Part shown: positions 22,751 to 32,604 of the stretch, piece by piece
Numbering within the stretch: position 1 is the first letter of the stretch
How the letters are laid out: each line of letters begins with the position of its first letter
DNA from: Thereva unica
Lineage: Eukaryota; Arthropoda; Insecta; Diptera; Therevidae
Reading direction: 5' to 3'
Length of the DNA stretch: 64,000 nt
Assembly: GCA_949987705.1 (NCBI GenBank)
Contig: OX465283.1
Coordinates: 4,010,207-4,074,206, forward strand
Translations under genes and position numbers: made by a program
The notes under the pieces: model-generated
Told to the model about the DNA's origin: nothing
Database searches by the model: none
Seen by the model: only the letters and a program-made list of their open reading frames with translations

Positions 22751-23313
22751 AGGCCTGCACAGACCAACGCGAAACCGCGGGAGCGGGAGCGGGAGCGAAA
22801 ATCTCGCGGGACTGTGCGGGAGCGGGAATCGCTGATCCGTTCACACCAAAGCGGGAGCGAATTCTCCCGCGGTTCTTTTAACAATTTGTCAGTGCAAGTG
22901 AAAGGTGTTGTTTAAAAGGTTTCAAGTATAAACATTTAAAAATGTATTCCTCATCGGATGAAGAAGAAGCTCTTTTGCTATTAGCGTTAGCAGAAGATGA
23001 AGAAAATAACAGGTATACAGCAAATTTTTTAATACTCATTATGAAGGGTACTAAGAATATACATACGCAATATTACTAAGTCAATTAACTTCTCAGTGAA
23101 TTCCATGTTCAAAAAAAGCTATGCGGGAACAACGCGAACCGCGGGATAACTCTGCATGCAGCGAACTGAAAACGAAACGCTGCAGTCCCGCGTTCGCTTC
23201 CTAACAGTCCCGCGTCGGTGTGAAGGGTTCCGTATCCCGCCACAGTATCTGGTCCCGCAAAAGTTTCGCTTCCGCTCCCGCTCCCGCGGTTTCGCGTTGG
23301 TCTGTGCAGGCCT
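22751..23313. mobile_element. PIF/Harbinger-type non-autonomous element with GC-rich TIRs
   Basis: It begins AGGCCTGCACAGACCAACGC and ends with the reverse complement. The inverted repeats match for about 50 bp with one or two mismatches, and continue into GCGGGAGCGGGAGCGG iterations. The flanks are TAA on both sides (22748-22750 and 23314-23316), the TWA duplication typical of PIF/Harbinger. The 563-bp body retains the start of a transposase-like ORF at 22942. Its GC-rich ends contrast sharply with the AT-rich surroundings. Confidence 0.85.
22942..23079 (+). pseudogene. HARBI1-like transposase N-terminus (truncated ORF)
   Basis: A 45-codon frame starts MYSSSDEEEALLLLALAEDE, an acidic-then-Leu/Ala-rich N-terminus typical of Harbinger nuclease ORFs (for example M-SSDEE-LLLL-L--DEE starts of HARBI1-like proteins). 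After residue 23 (ENN) the sequence reads AACAG/GTATAC, a possible splice donor, then runs to a stop without any DDE motifs. The catalytic part is deleted. It is the remnant of the element's first gene. Confidence 0.55.
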
Positions 23314-23531
23314 TAAAGGAAGAAAACTGTTCTTGGTTCTTAAGGCCCAATTACAATGACCGGATTAGAGCGGAACAGAATCGGATTGAACTGTCAAAGT
23401 GGTTTTCCAAGCATGCGTTTTCTATTTAACCGATTCCAATGAACGGATTCAAACGCATTTGACCGCATCTGCGCCGGATTCGTTTTAGTTTGTTTAGAAA
23501 TCGCCGGATTGAGCTGTCAAAATTTTGGTAA

Positions 23532-23925
23532 AGCCCTTATGACACTCACTTTTTTTCGGCTGAAAAATCTGCTAATTAGAGTGAGCCGTGATGTTAACAT
23601 AGGAAATTTAAATTGGAGTTAGTGAAAAACAAATTTGACAAAATTGGAATGGAAAAATGGAATTGCCATTAGCAGTTCAGCTGGGAAATATGAAGAAAAT
23701 TTTCAATATTTTTTGACAGTTCTTGATTTTTTAAGTGTGTATGGGTGTGTGAGCGTGTATTATAAGGTGATAACAGAACACAATTGAGATGGAACTGTCA
23801 AAGCTTATTTCAAAAATTATTAAGCTTATGTTATCCTTTTCTTGCAAACTCTTTCTACCTTTTTCGTATAATTGGTTTTTCTAGCAGATTTTTCAGCCGA
23901 AAAAAAAGTGAGTGTCATAAGGGCT
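23532..23925. mobile_element. 394-bp MITE nested in the Harbinger-like element
   Basis: Near-perfect inverted termini of about 44 bp starting AGCCCTTATGACACTCACTT and including TTCGGCTGAAAAATCTGCTA, flanked by TAA at 23529-23531 and 23926-23928. The TWA-type TSD suggests PIF/Harbinger mobilisation. There is no ORF of note inside. Confidence 0.85.
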
Positions 23926-23984
23926 TAAACAAAAGCTGTGAATGTTTAAGGTTTTATTTTTTTGGATTTTTTATGTTTTTAAAA

Positions 23985-24119
23985 ATGTTTTCGGACGAGC
24001 AGTTTATCGCAGAAGTGAAAGATTATGAAATACTGTACAACAAGGCAAAGAGTGGATATAAAAATTCCAAGATTAAAAATGAAATGAAATGTTTGTATAC
24101 TAAACACTTTGACGTTTAA
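23985..24119 (+). pseudogene. MADF-domain (Harbinger ORF2-like) N-terminal fragment
   Basis: The 44-codon frame MFSDEQFIAEVKDYEILYNK... matches the start of MADF/Myb-like domains (acidic start, FI-EV--YE-LYN, then Y-N-----NE). MADF-like DNA-binding partners are encoded by many PIF/Harbinger elements alongside the nuclease. The usual domain is about 80-90 residues, so this stops half way at a TAA. A second ATG four codons upstream (23973) is also in frame. Confidence 0.6.
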
Positions 24120-24229
24120 TGCGAACTGATCCGTTCATTGTAATCAGTGCAGTTTCCTATCCGTTCTGATGCGTTCTTTTGACATTTCAATCCGCGTAGA
24201 TCCGCTCATTGTAATTGGGCCTTTAGAAT

Positions 24230-24950
24230 GTCATGCGGGATACCTCAAGGTTAAAACGTCGATCACAGAAGTTATTCTGTTGAATCATCCACGCGAGGAT
24301 GCCCAGTCCAGTTTAACGAGACAAACAAACTCGGGATAATTGATCGGTTCCACCGGGAACTTAAAGATGCCTCAATGGGCCAATTCCACAAGAGCGTACA
24401 CACGGCACGACAAAAGTCGGCTGGAAAGTGGTTTATGGAGAAGAGGATGATGGGGAGGGCACACAAATTTGAACGATATTTTCAACAGATTTTTGATCGA
24501 ACACTTTGACAGCTCCTGCATTGTTGTTGTTTTGTTTCTTCTGAAATTCCCTTTTGCTCGCAAAGAGAATGTCTAAAACAACAACAAAGCCAAGATGATT
24601 TGTTCCCTGCAAGTTGTTCCCTCGTGTTGAAGCTCATACGATTTTTCACCGATTGCAGACGACTTCTGTCTGCCGTTTGTAGGCTCGTGTGGAATCAGTC
24701 ATGGCAAAAGACACCACTAATCAAAGTAGGCAAACCTATTGATTTGTTTGAAGTACACTTAGAGCCATATAAATCAACGAAGGCAACCCTAAATTGAAAG
24801 TTAACATGAACATAAACCTAGGTTTTTCATAAACCATATATCCCATTCGCTATGTGTAAAATCAAATTCCGCTTGGTAACTCGGTACGAGGCTACCAGCT
24901 TAAAGAAAATAATTCAGCGGTTTGACCTATTTGATCCCATACCTCACCAG
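24230..24950. other. no gene recognised
   Basis: Overlapping minus frames at 24272-24563 show no motif. Confidence 0.4.
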
Positions 24951-24959
24951 AGCAGAAGA

Positions 24960-26790
24960 AAGGATTCACGGTCGAGATAACTCATTGCATTCTTTGTTAA
25001 TCTCTATCCAAGAGTATTTAGTAGGTAAAAATGAGCCGCCATGTGAGGCACAATTGAGTATGACAAGCATCGCCGGCCGAAGCTTTTGTTCAGAGTAGAG
25101 CGTTGAAATCACCTAGAAGCAGTAGCTCAATGCCAGTGTTCATCATAAACTGGATATGATCAACACAAGAGATGAGAGCATCATAGAGGTTATTACCCCC
25201 ATCGTCAAGTGTGCTTACCATATCTGGGGGATAGCAGCACAGCAGAAAAGAATTTGTTTTAGAAAAGGAAATTTTGAGAACAACAAGCTCAACGTCAAGC
25301 TAGGAAACGAAATTGGGTTACAAATAAGATGGCTTTTATAAGCAAGAAGTACGCCACCCCCACGAGTTTCCGAGTCCTCCGAAAGACTTGGTAGGGAGAT
25401 TCAAGAGTTCTGCATTGAGAATGCCCACATGCAGCCAGGTTTCAGTGAACGCTATGACATTGAGACGCCAGAAGAATATCTTTAGTTTTAGACCTGGTCC
25501 CCCTTACATTCTGGTAGTAAAGGGAAAGTCTCGAGTTTTTTTATATCTGACATGCCAACAACCCGAAGTTGAAGTTAATGCGATGCGAAGTTAATGATGA
25601 GCTCGATTATGGGTACGCAGAACGAAACGCTTGGTAAGGGCCCCAGCAAGGTTTAAGAGAATCTCGGCAGTAACAGGCGGTGCATACAAAATAAAAGATG
25701 CAACTGGCTTGAAAGCCTTGCTAACTCTTCTGCAATGAACTGTTCTGGGATCTATAGATTTATTCGTCACAAATATTCACAGATAGACTCTTTTCCGGGG
25801 AGAATCTCGAGATGAAGATATTTAGATACCTCGGTGCCGTAACCAGAAGGGTGCAAGGCTCAAAAGGAACTATAACTTCGGTAGCCGATAGAACATCCAC
25901 TATTAGAGGCAGGGGGGTTGCTACCAAGACCGGCATAGAGGTCGACTCAGTCTCTGGAACTTCCGCGACCGAGAGACCGTTCATTAATAGGGGCTAGTAG
26001 GATGATTCCGAAACCGGCTTTGAGGTCAGCTCTGTTGATGGAACACAGGTCGAAGAACTGACACCACTGCCAATGGTGGCTTGACGATTTCGACTATCCT
26101 GATTGAGGATGACGTTAGCCAAAGGAGGATCATCCGTGGGGCTAGTTGAAGAAGGAGGCTGCTCCTCTACCTGCAGGGCGCCAACAGAGGGGGATTTATT
26201 GCTGTTGAAGACGGATTCGAATTTTGAAGCCACAGAGTTCAGGATGTTATGAAGACAGCGATTCAATATCAGCTGGAACACGCTTCGTACTACTTTTAAT
26301 GTCATCCAATACAGGATGAAGAGAAGCCGAGGAGTTGGAAGTGCAGGAAGAAGTAGCGAAAGGATTTAGGATTAACGACTGCATGTCTAAGGTTATTGAA
26401 ACCCGGGAAGAGATTTCCTGAAATTTGCCTTATAGGAACCCGAGTTAGTCGCAGCAAAATCTAGAGTGTCGGACAATGACTCGAGTCGGAAGTTGATAGA
26501 TTGAATGTCATCAGCCAACATCTAAAGATACGAGATGTTGCCAGAAAAGAATTTGAGACGCCCCATGAATATTTCTTGACCGTCGAGAAAAGCCTTAGAG
26601 ATGTCCTTCGCCAGTCTGAGGACATGGCAGTAGAGTAGTGCATTCAAGCAGTACCATTCATCATTGCAGCAGTACGATTGTTTACACCTGGAGATTGTGT
26701 GTTTTATCGAATTTGTTCTCTCCAGATGTATTCAATCTGCTCCATGGACAGTTAGAAGCAGATTGATGGTCTACCTCACATATCCATGGA
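24960..26790 (-). mobile_element. CR1/T1-like LINE, ORF1 and endonuclease part
   Basis: Read leftward from about 26700, a PHD-like zinc-finger end appears (C-ERT..., RCKQSYCCNDEWYCLNALL). It is followed by a Ser/Thr/Pro-rich ORF1 body (frames at 26305-25994 and 25984-25760). The endonuclease start NVIAFTETWLHVG lies near 25470, then NLYDALISCVDHIQFMM and GIELLLLGDFNALL near 25110, the catalytic Asn/Asp region. Stops and shifts break every part, and the RT half is absent here. A PHD finger in ORF1 is known from CR1-group LINEs. Frame 27082-26771 upstream has no recognised motif and may be leader sequence. Confidence 0.7.
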
Positions 26791-26799
26791 GCAGTGCAG

Positions 26800-28320
26800 G
26801 AGGAGCACCTCGGGAATAACGCCCAATCAAAATTTTATTTTTCGCCCAAAATTGTTTTTTGCATTCATCTTGGCGCCCCTTGAACACATGGCCTAGAGCG
26901 AAAGTTCCTCTGGCTTCATCAGGGTCGGCGCTGGTGACAATTGTTCTCAGAATTGAACGAAATCGTGCACAAAACAGCAGATATGATGGAGTCCCCGGGA
27001 TGGCTTCACACCAATCCCTATGAGTTGTGGAAAACGTCGGAAGGATGCGGGTTTGAACCATGTCATTTTCAAATTCTTTCATTACTGTGAAACCATATAA
27101 GCTTAGAGCAATGGAAGAGGGCCAAACGTAACCTTAAAAACTTCATCGCAGCCATATCGAAAGGGCATCAACAATTTTGTCGAAAGGTGAAAACAGGTAA
27201 TAAACTGTAACGATTAATTGATTTTTATAATTGTTGTAAAAATCTTTTTTATATTTTCAATAGAAACAAACGACCGACGGGCATTTGTTGCCCAACCAAA
27301 TATTTCTAATATTTGAAGGTTTTTCGAAAGGGAAATCGTGATTTGAGATCTAGGTTCCAAATGGTTTTCAGAAATAACGTGATTTGTTTAGATGAGGCAA
27401 CAATTACCCCAAAAAAAATCAATTATTGAATGATGAGAAAAACGTCAAGGAATTTTTGTGGTTTCATTCTTAGAAATTACAACCTTATAATAAAGAATAC
27501 AAATGGAAAATCATCTTCGAATTATGTTGCAATAAAAGTTTATTATTTTCCTAAATGCCAACATGAGTTGGGTTGCAACATCAAAATTGAATTTCGATGT
27601 TAAGACGTCATGCATATTATCTCCAGTACAAATTTGAATATTCTAGAGTGTGCAAACTGATTGAAATTCACAGATTCAACGTTCGTCATTTTGTTGTGTA
27701 GAACAAATGCACTTATGTATATAGGGGATGGCGACCATATTATAGCTAGTTTAAATTCATCCATTTCATCCACGTTTAGAAGTAAGTTGCACGAAATATA
27801 ATCAATCACCGTGTAATATCTTAGACTTTTTCACAGCATTGCGATGATATCATACAGAACAAAAAAAATATTGAACGACATGAACCAATTCCTCTGCAAA
27901 TTGCAACTTGACGAATTTTGTTTCAAATTCAATTCTGACTTCATTCAGCTAAGAACTCACTCACACAAAAACCGTCTCGTCTCTTAATGTCATGCAGAAA
28001 GTTGCTAGTTTCCAATTTCAATACTTTTTATGATAGTCAGAGATAGATGCGACGTCGTTAACGATCACGTAGATGATATTATTATATGAATGTCATTTAA
28101 GATTCCACATCGAAACAAGCCGTGAATAATGATAACATTAAAAGCTTAGTCGCCAAAAACATTGATATTCTCACACCATTCCCACACACCAAAGAATAAA
28201 CATATTTCTTGAAAGTGATAAACTTTTAGCACCCCGGGTCATTTACGAAAAAAAAAAATATCTAGCTTATTAATTTCCAATGACGAAATAAGATAAGGCT
28301 GTAAAAATTAATTGAAATCT
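26800..28320. other. no gene recognised
   Basis: AT-rich. The minus frame 26771-27082 (103 codons) is unassigned. No splice-flanked coding segment is recognised. Confidence 0.4.
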
Positions 28321-28329
28321 CCGTCGTTG

Positions 28330-28567
28330 GGGTACTGCAGCACCTAATCCGAGTGGAGTGATTCGACATCGATCAGTAGTGAAATAGCAGAGTTCCTGCA
28401 GCTAAGAAGCCAGCCTTAAGGTCAGTTCGTCCGTCAGAGTGCAATTAAAGAAGTTCCGCCGAGTGAGCTGTGTGAAACGGACAATTAAGCGAGCCACAAA
28501 AGCCGCAGAACGCGCGTGTGTTTAGCACCCCAAACATTGAGAGAAGTTCACGCTAGTAACGAGCTGG
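28330..28567 (+). promoter_or_regulatory. possible core promoter and 5'UTR exon
   Basis: GC content rises abruptly. TCAGTTCGTCC at about 28421 resembles an arthropod initiator (TCAGT), preceded by GCAGCTAAGAAGCCAGCC. The stretch ends GAGCTG/GTAATGAT, a usable splice donor. It has no ATG-led ORF of length, as expected for an untranslated first exon. Inference only. Confidence 0.35.
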
Positions 28568-28609
28568 TAATGATATTTTCTTGAACTCTTTGTTTCCATC
28601 CTCCCGCTC

Positions 28610-28764
28610 CGCCATTTGTTTTCCATTCAGCCACGCGATCGTAAATAGCGCGTTCACATAAAACTCTCGGATTCGGATTACTTCAGAAGCAGTTCAAGCA
28701 CACGAATTGATCTTGACGAAATTTTTACGACCTTGAGCAGCGCAGCGAAATAATAAAAGAAAAA
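28610..28764 (+). promoter_or_regulatory. second possible 5'UTR exon
   Basis: Balanced-composition segment ending AAAAGAAAAAT/GTAAGTAGTG, a near-consensus donor, 200 bp after the first candidate exon. The two may be alternative first exons of one gene extending rightward. No coding exon is seen in the window. Confidence 0.3.
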
Positions 28765-28935
28765 TGTAAGTAGTGAAAATGAAAAAATAATAATTTCTTT
28801 TTTTTTCTTAAAAAAAATTTATTTAACCAAAATGGTGCAACAATAATAACAAACGTGCATTATTTCGCCATGAAGCATAACGTTTACAATGCGACAAGCG
28901 CGCGAAATATTGTTGGAGAGTGAAGGGGGCTTTGG

Positions 28936-28962
28936 CCGCGCGCGCAAACGCTTTGCGCGCGG
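28936..28962. repeat. GC-rich hairpin
   Basis: CCGCGCGC...AAA CGC TTTGCGCGCGG forms an 11-bp stem with a short loop in otherwise AT-rich DNA. It may belong to the upstream promoter-like block. Confidence 0.6.
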
Positions 28963-29215
28963 ATAGTTTTGAAAGAGAATCCGTGCGGCTAGAGAGCGGC
29001 AGGGTTTTTTACGGTAAGAGGTCGGCGGTCTTACTAGACACGATCGCAATCCTCACGCTTCATATACCTTCGTGGTTGCCTGAGTCCCACTCTGTGTGCG
29101 TTTTGGGAAATAGTTTTTACGCATGGATGGTTTTTGGAATTTTGTAATTTTTATTGCTCAAAATATGCTTAAGAAGTTTTTTTTTGAAAAAATTTTGAAA
29201 TTAATATTTTTGAAT

Positions 29216-29241
29216 TAAAAAAAAAAAAAAAAAAAAAAAAA
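29216..29241. repeat. poly(A) tract
   Basis: A run of about 25 A. It could be the tail of an unrecognised retroposed sequence or a simple homopolymer. Confidence 0.8.
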
Positions 29242-29540
29242 TGAAATCAATTTCTTAATTGCGCAAAAAAAGCAGAACACAATTTTTCCTATTTCAAAAT
29301 TTTGATTTTTCAAAATCCAGGTGCTAGGTGTTCACAGCAAAGCGAAATCGACTTGTTTCAAAATAGTAGAGAAAATTAGTTTTTCAATCAACCCTCTTAG
29401 ACGACCCAAAAGCTAACTAACAGCAGTTGGTAGCAACCACTTGTTTTATGGAGCAGAAGTTGAAAAAGAAATCACGATAGAATTGGCGTACAATTTTTCA
29501 GCAATTTATGCCAAGGCACTTTTTTGACAACTCCAGTCTT

Positions 29541-29765
29541 ATACCCTGGATATACAGCGCTCTTTAACTATCAATTAACGCTAATTGTTACTTAATAACC
29601 AATTTGTTATGATTAACATCAATCTTTAATCATCAAAATATTTTTATGATTAGCAAGTTCAACACGTTCATTACAGCGGTTCTTATAGTTATTTTAATTT
29701 TCTCATAGATGGCGTACCATGCACACCGTATTCTATGGTTTCTTAAACAACTTTGTACTACTGAA
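29541..29765 (-). mobile_element. truncated MITE, inverted relative to the next element
   Basis: Starts ATACCCTGGATATACAGCGC and continues ATGATTAACATCAA...TTAATCATCAAAATATTT and TTCTCATAGATGG, which matches the reverse complement of the right half of the element at 29777-30297. Only one terminus is present. Confidence 0.6.
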
Positions 29766-29776
29766 AAATATATGTA

Positions 29777-30297
29777 ATACCCAGGACAGACAGCGCTCTT
29801 AATGTACATTTACCTAATCAACATTTGACCCTTAATGCACATTAAAAAATAAGGTGACAGACACTATTTGCATGATATTAGAGTTCTTTGATGAACATAT
29901 GTTTTTTGACAGCGACAATTTAAAAAATGAACAACAAAATACGGAAAGCTTATTTAAAACATTTTATTTTAAAATGTTCCGCGCTAACTTATAACTTTTT
30001 TTTATCCATTTTCGCAGTTTATAGAATGTTTAACCTCGTAGAATGTTTAACCTCAATTCGTTTACGTCAAAATAACTGCGTGGTGCATGGTGCACCATCT
30101 ATGAGAAAATGTAAAACTAAGAGAACCGCTGTAACGAACTTGATTAACTCGTTAATCATCAAAATATTTTGATGATTAAGACTTGATGTTAATCATCAAA
30201 AAATTGGGAATTAACTAACAATTCAGGGTGACACACATTCCAGTTAACGATGATTAGCGTAAATTAATAATTTAAGAGCGCTGTCTGTCCTGGGTAT
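29777..30297. mobile_element. 521-bp MITE with 26-bp inverted termini
   Basis: Both ends carry a perfect inverted copy of ATACCCAGGACAGACAGCGC plus six more bases, bordered by TA on each side (29775-29776 and 30298-30299). This suggests a Tc1/mariner-like TA insertion, although TAAT variants are possible because the junction is palindromic. Inside are the palindrome ATCATCAAAATATTTTGATG and an 81-codon frame without known motif (29927-30172). Confidence 0.75.
30022..30055. repeat. 17-bp tandem duplication
   Basis: TAGAATGTTTAACCTCG is followed directly by TAGAATGTTTAACCTCA inside the MITE. Confidence 0.8.
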
Positions 30298-30454
30298 TAG
30301 CCACAATTCCCTAATGCACTTAGCGCCTAATGCACCTAATTAAAGAAACTTCTCTCTATAAAGAGACGTAGAAGCTGTATTATTCAGTCGAAGACCCACT
30401 AAAAAGAATAAGTATGTGAAATACTGAAAGGGGGTGCTTTAGTTTTGCCCAAAA

Positions 30455-30660
30455 CTGTATGTATGTATGTTATAGCGGGCGCATTACGTCATCGCTGAGC
30501 CTCGAAGTTTTACATGACGATCTGCCGTGATGCACCTCGAAGCCCGATTTTCAAAATTCAAAAAGGCCGCCGAAATTCAAAATGGCTGCACAAATATTAG
30601 TTGAATTTTGTGTTCCGATTCCAATGAATACCGGAATAAGGGTGTTTTAAGGTAGCAAAT
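30455..30660. repeat. dispersed repeat, pair with 13340-13590
   Basis: Contains GATGCACCTCGAAGCCCGAT, AAATTCAAAATGGC and TTCCGATTCCAATGAA in the same order as the 13.4 kb copy, preceded by an ATGT tetranucleotide run. Confidence 0.6.
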
Positions 30661-31029
30661 AATGAATTTATGATCAAAATTATACAAATAGTGTCATTTC
30701 CCGGTTAGCTGTATGTAGGTTGTTGGAAAATCTGACAATCTCAGTGTATCCCGAAGCTCTCTAAGAAATCGGTTCAGAATTGATCAACAAAGGTTTTTTG
30801 GAAAGACGATAAGGAAAAGCGGAAATGGGATTTATATAAAATGGGTAAGAAGGATAGAAACCCTTTACCTCTGAAATAATAATATACGTGAAGGGGCTTG
30901 CGTCTGTGTAAGCAAATACCACCTGGACCATTGACATTGCAGATAAGGACCCAGGGCTAGGCAATTTTCAGACTTTTTTTTGCATTATATTACATGTCTG
31001 ATAATGGACAATATCCGTCTGAAGTCGGC

Positions 31030-31180
31030 GACACGATGCTATGAGCACCATCCAACGTTGGACGTTCGATGATAGGATGCATCGTTCGGCCGATGCCCGT
31101 ACTACAAGTGTCCAATGTCCAACGTTTGTATTTGGACACGTTCGGGCTGATATCGGTATTGACTACATCATTGGAAGCTA
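31030..31180. repeat. dispersed repeat, pair with 20991-21185
   Basis: Shares GTGTCCAATG, TTTGG.CACGTTCGGGCTG and GTATTGACT blocks with the 21.1 kb copy. A (GGAT)4 run follows at 31207-31226. Confidence 0.5.
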
Positions 31181-31299
31181 ATATTGGAATGAAACCTTCA
31201 TCGCAACCTATTGGATGGATGGATGGATGGGGAACGTGTCTCCAAGCTTATACTGTCATCACTGTCAAAAGCCCTTTTTTAAATCTTAAATTAGTATAA

Positions 31300-32066
31300 T
31301 CTTATTATGCATGTGAGAACTTTCCTCTCAAACCTGTTGACTCGTTCCTCTATGTCCTGGGTCATAGTCAAAGTTCCGCTGCCATAGAACATAGTGCAGG
31401 ATTTGTTTTTGCGCATAAAAGGCTCTATTAGCCAGTAGTATTCATCTAGTTATTTCTTACTTTTCATCGTTTCTTTTTATAATTGTAGATCCAAGGTCGG
31501 GAGACCCAAGATTACTTTATCGACTACTTCTAGATTGTGTTCGTCGATAGTTATATTTCTTCTCATTCTGAATCTTCCAGCTCTAGACTGTTGCATCATC
31601 TTTGTTTTCTCCTCGTTCATATTCGGGTCGCATATTCGTTGTACAGACTGCGTTGCTATGGATGCACTTCTTTGTCCTGACGTTTTTCTTATCACCCATT
31701 CTAGGGTCAGGTTTAAAAGCATGGATGCTAGTACATCTCCATGTCGAAGACCTCATCGTACTGTTACTGCATTTTGCATCCTTACTTTCGCCAGGGAGCA
31801 ATTCGTTGCGTATTTGATCAGTTGCACCAGCTTTGAGGGGACTCCTAATTCTAATAGGAGCCTGTACATCCTCTCTCGGTTTATCGAGTCATATGCCTGT
31901 TCAAAGTCGACAAATTTCTGGTATATATCTATATTCCTTTCTCAGGTTTTCTCCAGAATTTGTTTTAAGGTCAGCACCTGGTCCGATGTTGACCTGTTTG
32001 TCCTAAAATCAGCTTGATATTCTCCTATGAGGCCTTCCGCTATAAGTTCTAGTTTTTGTGCTGGAC
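31300..32066 (-). mobile_element. RTE LINE family A, truncated inverted copy
   Basis: Leftward it reads IAEGLIGEYQADFRTNRSTSDQ, then the YQIFVDFEQAYDSI region (in other frames), LTLEWVIRKTS.QRSASIATQSVQ, NEEKTKMMQQSRAGRFRMRRN and ITIDEHNLEVVDK, nearly identical to the intact element at 4379-7294. The YADD segment is deleted between SVQ and NEEK. The 3' end stops at the equivalent of RCIIG, so both ends are missing. Confidence 0.85.
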
Positions 32067-32600
32067 TGTTGCCAAATTGTTTAACATGTTTTTGAAGGCA
32101 TATATCATCCGCGTAGTCGAGATCCTTAAGCCGATCTAGCAAACCCTATTATATGCCGCCTTTTGTACTGCCTGGAGCGCCGATAAGGATGTTGTTTATT
32201 GCTATAAGAAATAGTAATGGCGAAAGCAGGCATCCTTGTCGTACTCCTGAATTCACCTTAAAGCGAACGCTTTCTCATAGTCTATGAAAGCAAGGTACAG
32301 GGGGGATCGTAATTCAGTAGTCTGCTCCACTATGATTTGCAATGTGTTAACATGGTCTATCCAGCCTGCTGTCTTCTAAGCATTCGGTCTACTGCTTCTC
32401 TTATCCTTGATAATATAATGTGGGACAAGATTTTACCCACCGTAGATAATAGACATATGCCTCTCTAGTTGTTACATTTTGTAAGGTCCCCTTTTTGGGA
32501 ATTCTGATTATGACACCTTCCGTCGAATCCTCCGGAAAGGTACAGTTGTTCCATGCTATAGACTAGATCCACTAGGAGGGTAGTCCATAGTTACCGTTTT
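32067..32600 (-). mobile_element. RTE-like LINE family B, RT fragment abutting family A
   Basis: Leftward from about 32540: EGVIIRIPKKGTLQN, SGVRQGCLLSPLLFLIAINNILIG, then DRLKDLDYADDICLQKH with catalytic YADD near 32105. These are the palm motifs of the 'craniofacial development protein 2-like' RTE group. The reading passes directly into family A sequence at about 32066. It is frameshifted. Confidence 0.7.
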
Positions 32601-32604
32601 GTAG

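Larger units (their letters stand above)
23343..24222. mobile_element. second PIF/Harbinger-type element, carrying a MADF-like ORF
   Basis: Ends are AGGCCCAATTACAATGACCG at 23343 and its inverse ending at 24222, about 20 bp with one mismatch, flanked by TTA at 23340-23342 and 24223-24225 (TWA-type TSD). The subterminal regions contain repeated CCGGATT / GATCCG words in both orientations. It lies only 29 bp from the previous element and is itself interrupted by the MITE at 23532-23925. It encodes the MADF-like fragment at 23985. Confidence 0.8.

Noticed and set aside
26771..27082. 103-codon minus frame upstream of the CR1 ORF1
   Set aside because: Could be leader or host sequence; no motif identified, so not listed as a gene.
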